A program made the translations under genes and the position numbers. Below are positions 62,352 to 64,000 of a stretch of DNA of 64,000 nt, in pieces. The first letter of the stretch is position 1. Every line of letters starts with the position of its first letter. The DNA lies in contig JBCCWO010000002.1 in the NCBI GenBank assembly GCA_039193455.1, forward strand, positions 1 to 64,000, written 5' to 3'. Source of the stretch: JBCBGF01 sp039193455 (GTDB lineage: Bacteria > Pseudomonadota > Alphaproteobacteria > Rhodobacterales > Rhodobacteraceae). The notes under the pieces are model-generated. The model worked only from the letters and a program-made list of their open reading frames with translations. It was not told where the DNA came from and did no database searches.

Positions 62352-62727
62352 GCGACATGAGGATGGCATGAAGATCCGGCGCGCCGTGCTGGGTGATGCG
62401 CATGTGGACCGTGCCGAGGCAAAGAAGACGGCTTTTGACGCGCCATTCCAGGAGATGATCACCGAAGGCGCCTGGGGCACTGTTTGGGCGCGGGGCACGA
62501 TCCCGCTGCGCGAGCGATCGATGCTGACCATTGCGCTTCTTGCGGCGACAAAAAATTTCGAAGAGCTCCCGATGCATATCCGCGCGACGGCGCGGACCGG
62601 GGCAAGCCCGGACGACATCATGGAAGCGCTTTTGCACGTGGCCGTCTATGCCGGCGTGCCCGCAGCAAACAACGCTATAGCCATAGCGCGCAAGACCTTG
62701 GCCGAGATGGAGGACGAGGCGCGCTGA
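62344..62727 (+). CDS. pcaC: 4-carboxymuconolactone decarboxylase
   Basis: 127 residues. The PcaC family blocks are WGTVWARGTIPLRERSMLTI, LPMHIRATARTGAS and HVAVYAGVPAA with the conserved HxxxY-like site. It acts between PcaB and PcaD. It overlaps pcaD by 8 bp. No pcaB is seen in the window; it may follow pcaG. Confidence 0.94.
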   Translation: MSKRHEDGMKIRRAVLGDAHVDRAEAKKTAFDAPFQEMITEGAWGTVWARGTIPLRERSMLTIALLAATKNFEELPMHIRATARTGASPDDIMEALLHVAVYAGVPAANNAIAIARKTLAEMEDEAR

Positions 62728-62747
62728 GCCCGGAGGAGGAGGGACAG

Positions 62748-63467
62748 ATGTCAGGATATATTGCGCGGGATCGTGCGTGGCATCCCCCGGCTTTGACGCC
62801 CGGATACAAGACATCCGTGGCGCGGTCGCCCACGCGGGCGCTGTTGTCTTTTGCAACGACAAAGTCCGAAGAGACCGGGCCAATGTTCGGACACGACATG
62901 CTTGGCCCGCAGGACGGGGATTTGATCCATAACTACGCAGCGGCAGGGCAATCCGCGATTGGTCCGCGGATCGTCGTGCATGGGCGCGTCCTTGATGAGG
63001 CCGGGCGCGGTGTTCCGGGCGCCCTGGTCGAGGTTTGGCAGGCCAATGCAGGCGGGCGCTACCGCCACAAGAAAGAGGGCTATATCGCCCCGCTCGACCC
63101 GAACTTCGGCGGTTGTGGCAGGGTCATCACGGGCGAGGACGGCGGCTATGAGTTTCGCACCATCCAACCTGGGCCCTATCCCTGGCCCAACGGCCCCAAT
63201 GACTGGCGCCCGGCGCACATACACTTCTCGGTCTTCGGGCACGCGTTCGCACAGCGGCTCATCACCCAGATGTATTTCGAGGGTGACCCGCTCATTCCGC
63301 TGTGCCCGATCGTGCGCACGATCCCGTCGGACGCCGCGATCGACCGCCTTACGGCGGCGCTTGATATGAACGCCACGATCCCGATGGATGCGCGCGCTTA
63401 CAAGTTCGACATCGTGTTGCGCGGCGCCCGGCAAACGCTGTTTGAGAACCGGATGGAGGGCGTGTGA
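62748..63467 (+). CDS. pcaH: Protocatechuate 3,4-dioxygenase beta subunit
   Basis: 239 residues from ATG 62748, with GGAGGAGGGA upstream. Iron ligands are visible: Tyr in GGRYRHKKEG, Tyr in PGPYPWPNG and two His in PAHIHFSVFG. It ring-cleaves protocatechuate with PcaG. The stop overlaps the pcaG start. Confidence 0.96.
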   Translation: MSGYIARDRAWHPPALTPGYKTSVARSPTRALLSFATTKSEETGPMFGHDMLGPQDGDLIHNYAAAGQSAIGPRIVVHGRVLDEAGRGVPGALVEVWQANAGGRYRHKKEGYIAPLDPNFGGCGRVITGEDGGYEFRTIQPGPYPWPNGPNDWRPAHIHFSVFGHAFAQRLITQMYFEGDPLIPLCPIVRTIPSDAAIDRLTAALDMNATIPMDARAYKFDIVLRGARQTLFENRMEGV

Positions 63468-64000
63468 TGGCCCAGAATTTGACGTATCTGAGGGAAAGCG
63501 CCTCCCAGACCGCGGGGCCCTATGTTCACATTGGCTGCACCCCGAATTTCAGCGGGATCGAGGGGATCTACCCCAACGATCTGGGGCAGGCGCTGGTCAA
63601 CGATGCAACCTTGGGCGACCGGATTTCGATCAAGGGTACGGTATTCGACGGCACCGGTACGCCGTTGAAGGACGCGTTGATCGAGATCTGGCAAGCCGAC
63701 GCGCAGGGTCTTTATCCCTCGGCCAAGGAAACGCGCGGCACCCCCGATCCGAACTTTGTCGGCTGGGGTCGGAGCCCCGGGGACATGGCCACCGGTGAGT
63801 TTACCTTCGAGACGGTAAAACCGGGCCGCGTGCCCCATCGTGACGGCGGGCTGATGGCCCCGCATGTCACGTTCTGGATCGTCGCGCGGGGGATCAATAT
63901 CGGCCTGCACACCCGGATGTACTTTGCGGACGAGCCAGATGCGAATGCCGAGGATCCGATCCTGACGCGCATCGAACACCAGAACCGCGTGCCGACCTTG
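63467..64000 (+). CDS. pcaG: Protocatechuate 3,4-dioxygenase alpha subunit, 3' end missing
   Basis: 178 codons are present; the gene runs off the right edge, with about 20-30 residues missing by family length. It starts MAQNLTYLRESASQTAGPYV and has LIEIWQADAQGLYPS and APHVTFWIVARGIN of the non-iron alpha subunit. Coupled to pcaH by TGATG. Confidence 0.94.
   Translation, partial: MAQNLTYLRESASQTAGPYVHIGCTPNFSGIEGIYPNDLGQALVNDATLGDRISIKGTVFDGTGTPLKDALIEIWQADAQGLYPSAKETRGTPDPNFVGWGRSPGDMATGEFTFETVKPGRVPHRDGGLMAPHVTFWIVARGINIGLHTRMYFADEPDANAEDPILTRIEHQNRVPTL

Overview
The window looks like chromosomal DNA of a marine alphaproteobacterium of the family Rhodobacteraceae (Roseobacter group). The grounds are GC-rich coding sequence, tightly overlapping ATGA/TGATG gene junctions, the irr-fabA-fabB-fabI order, a pobA-pcaDCHG aromatic operon and a complete-looking C-P lyase locus. 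This placement rests on gene content and order only; no search was run.

Layout. 1-1.3 kb: start of a histidinol-dehydrogenase-like gene divergent from a LacI regulator, with a palindromic operator over the lacI promoter. 1.3-16.5 kb: a type II secretion system (T2SS) in two divergent units. The minus unit is DUF1800-DUF1501-gspL-gspM-gspC and the plus unit is gspE-F-G-H-I-J-K-O-D. The secretin carries its own lipobox and a C-terminal SPOR-like domain. 16.5-18.2 kb: a small ion channel, a small secreted protein and a long non-coding stretch. 18.2-32.6 kb: phosphonate locus with phnFGHIJKLM, phnCDE1E2, a transglutaminase-like protein, a hexapeptide transferase and a GNAT, followed on the opposite strand by a TIM-barrel isomerase-like gene and a second phnM. 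Both phn promoters carry the same 18-bp palindrome just before the first start codon, preceded by 11-bp Pho-box-like repeats. The PhnJ here lacks three of the four cysteines known to be essential in C-P lyase. The right edge abuts a truncated methyltransferase and a universal stress protein.

34-38.8 kb: a 1569-residue surface protein with eight tandem ~101-residue repeats arranged in a three-unit supercycle, then an OmpA domain and an autotransporter-like barrel. 39-40.5 kb: DUF1127-like and STAS genes, a strong hairpin and tRNA-Ser. 40.7-51.4 kb: housekeeping genes (SPOR lipoprotein, dacF, tmk, holB, tatD, metallo-beta-lactamase-fold hydrolase, AEC transporter, miaB, ABC-2 exporter, rpmJ, tRNA-Val). 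51.5-55.5 kb: N-formylglutamate amidohydrolase, irr and fabABI. 55.6-64 kb: serine hydrolase, then a translationally coupled run of HAD, alpha/beta hydrolase, dehydratase and nuclease-family genes, then pobA-pcaDCHG for 4-hydroxybenzoate to 3-oxoadipate, with pcaG cut by the window end.

The two most notable items are the cysteine-poor PhnJ inside an otherwise intact C-P lyase operon, and the T2SS whose gspLMC operon starts with two exported proteins that may be its dedicated cargo.
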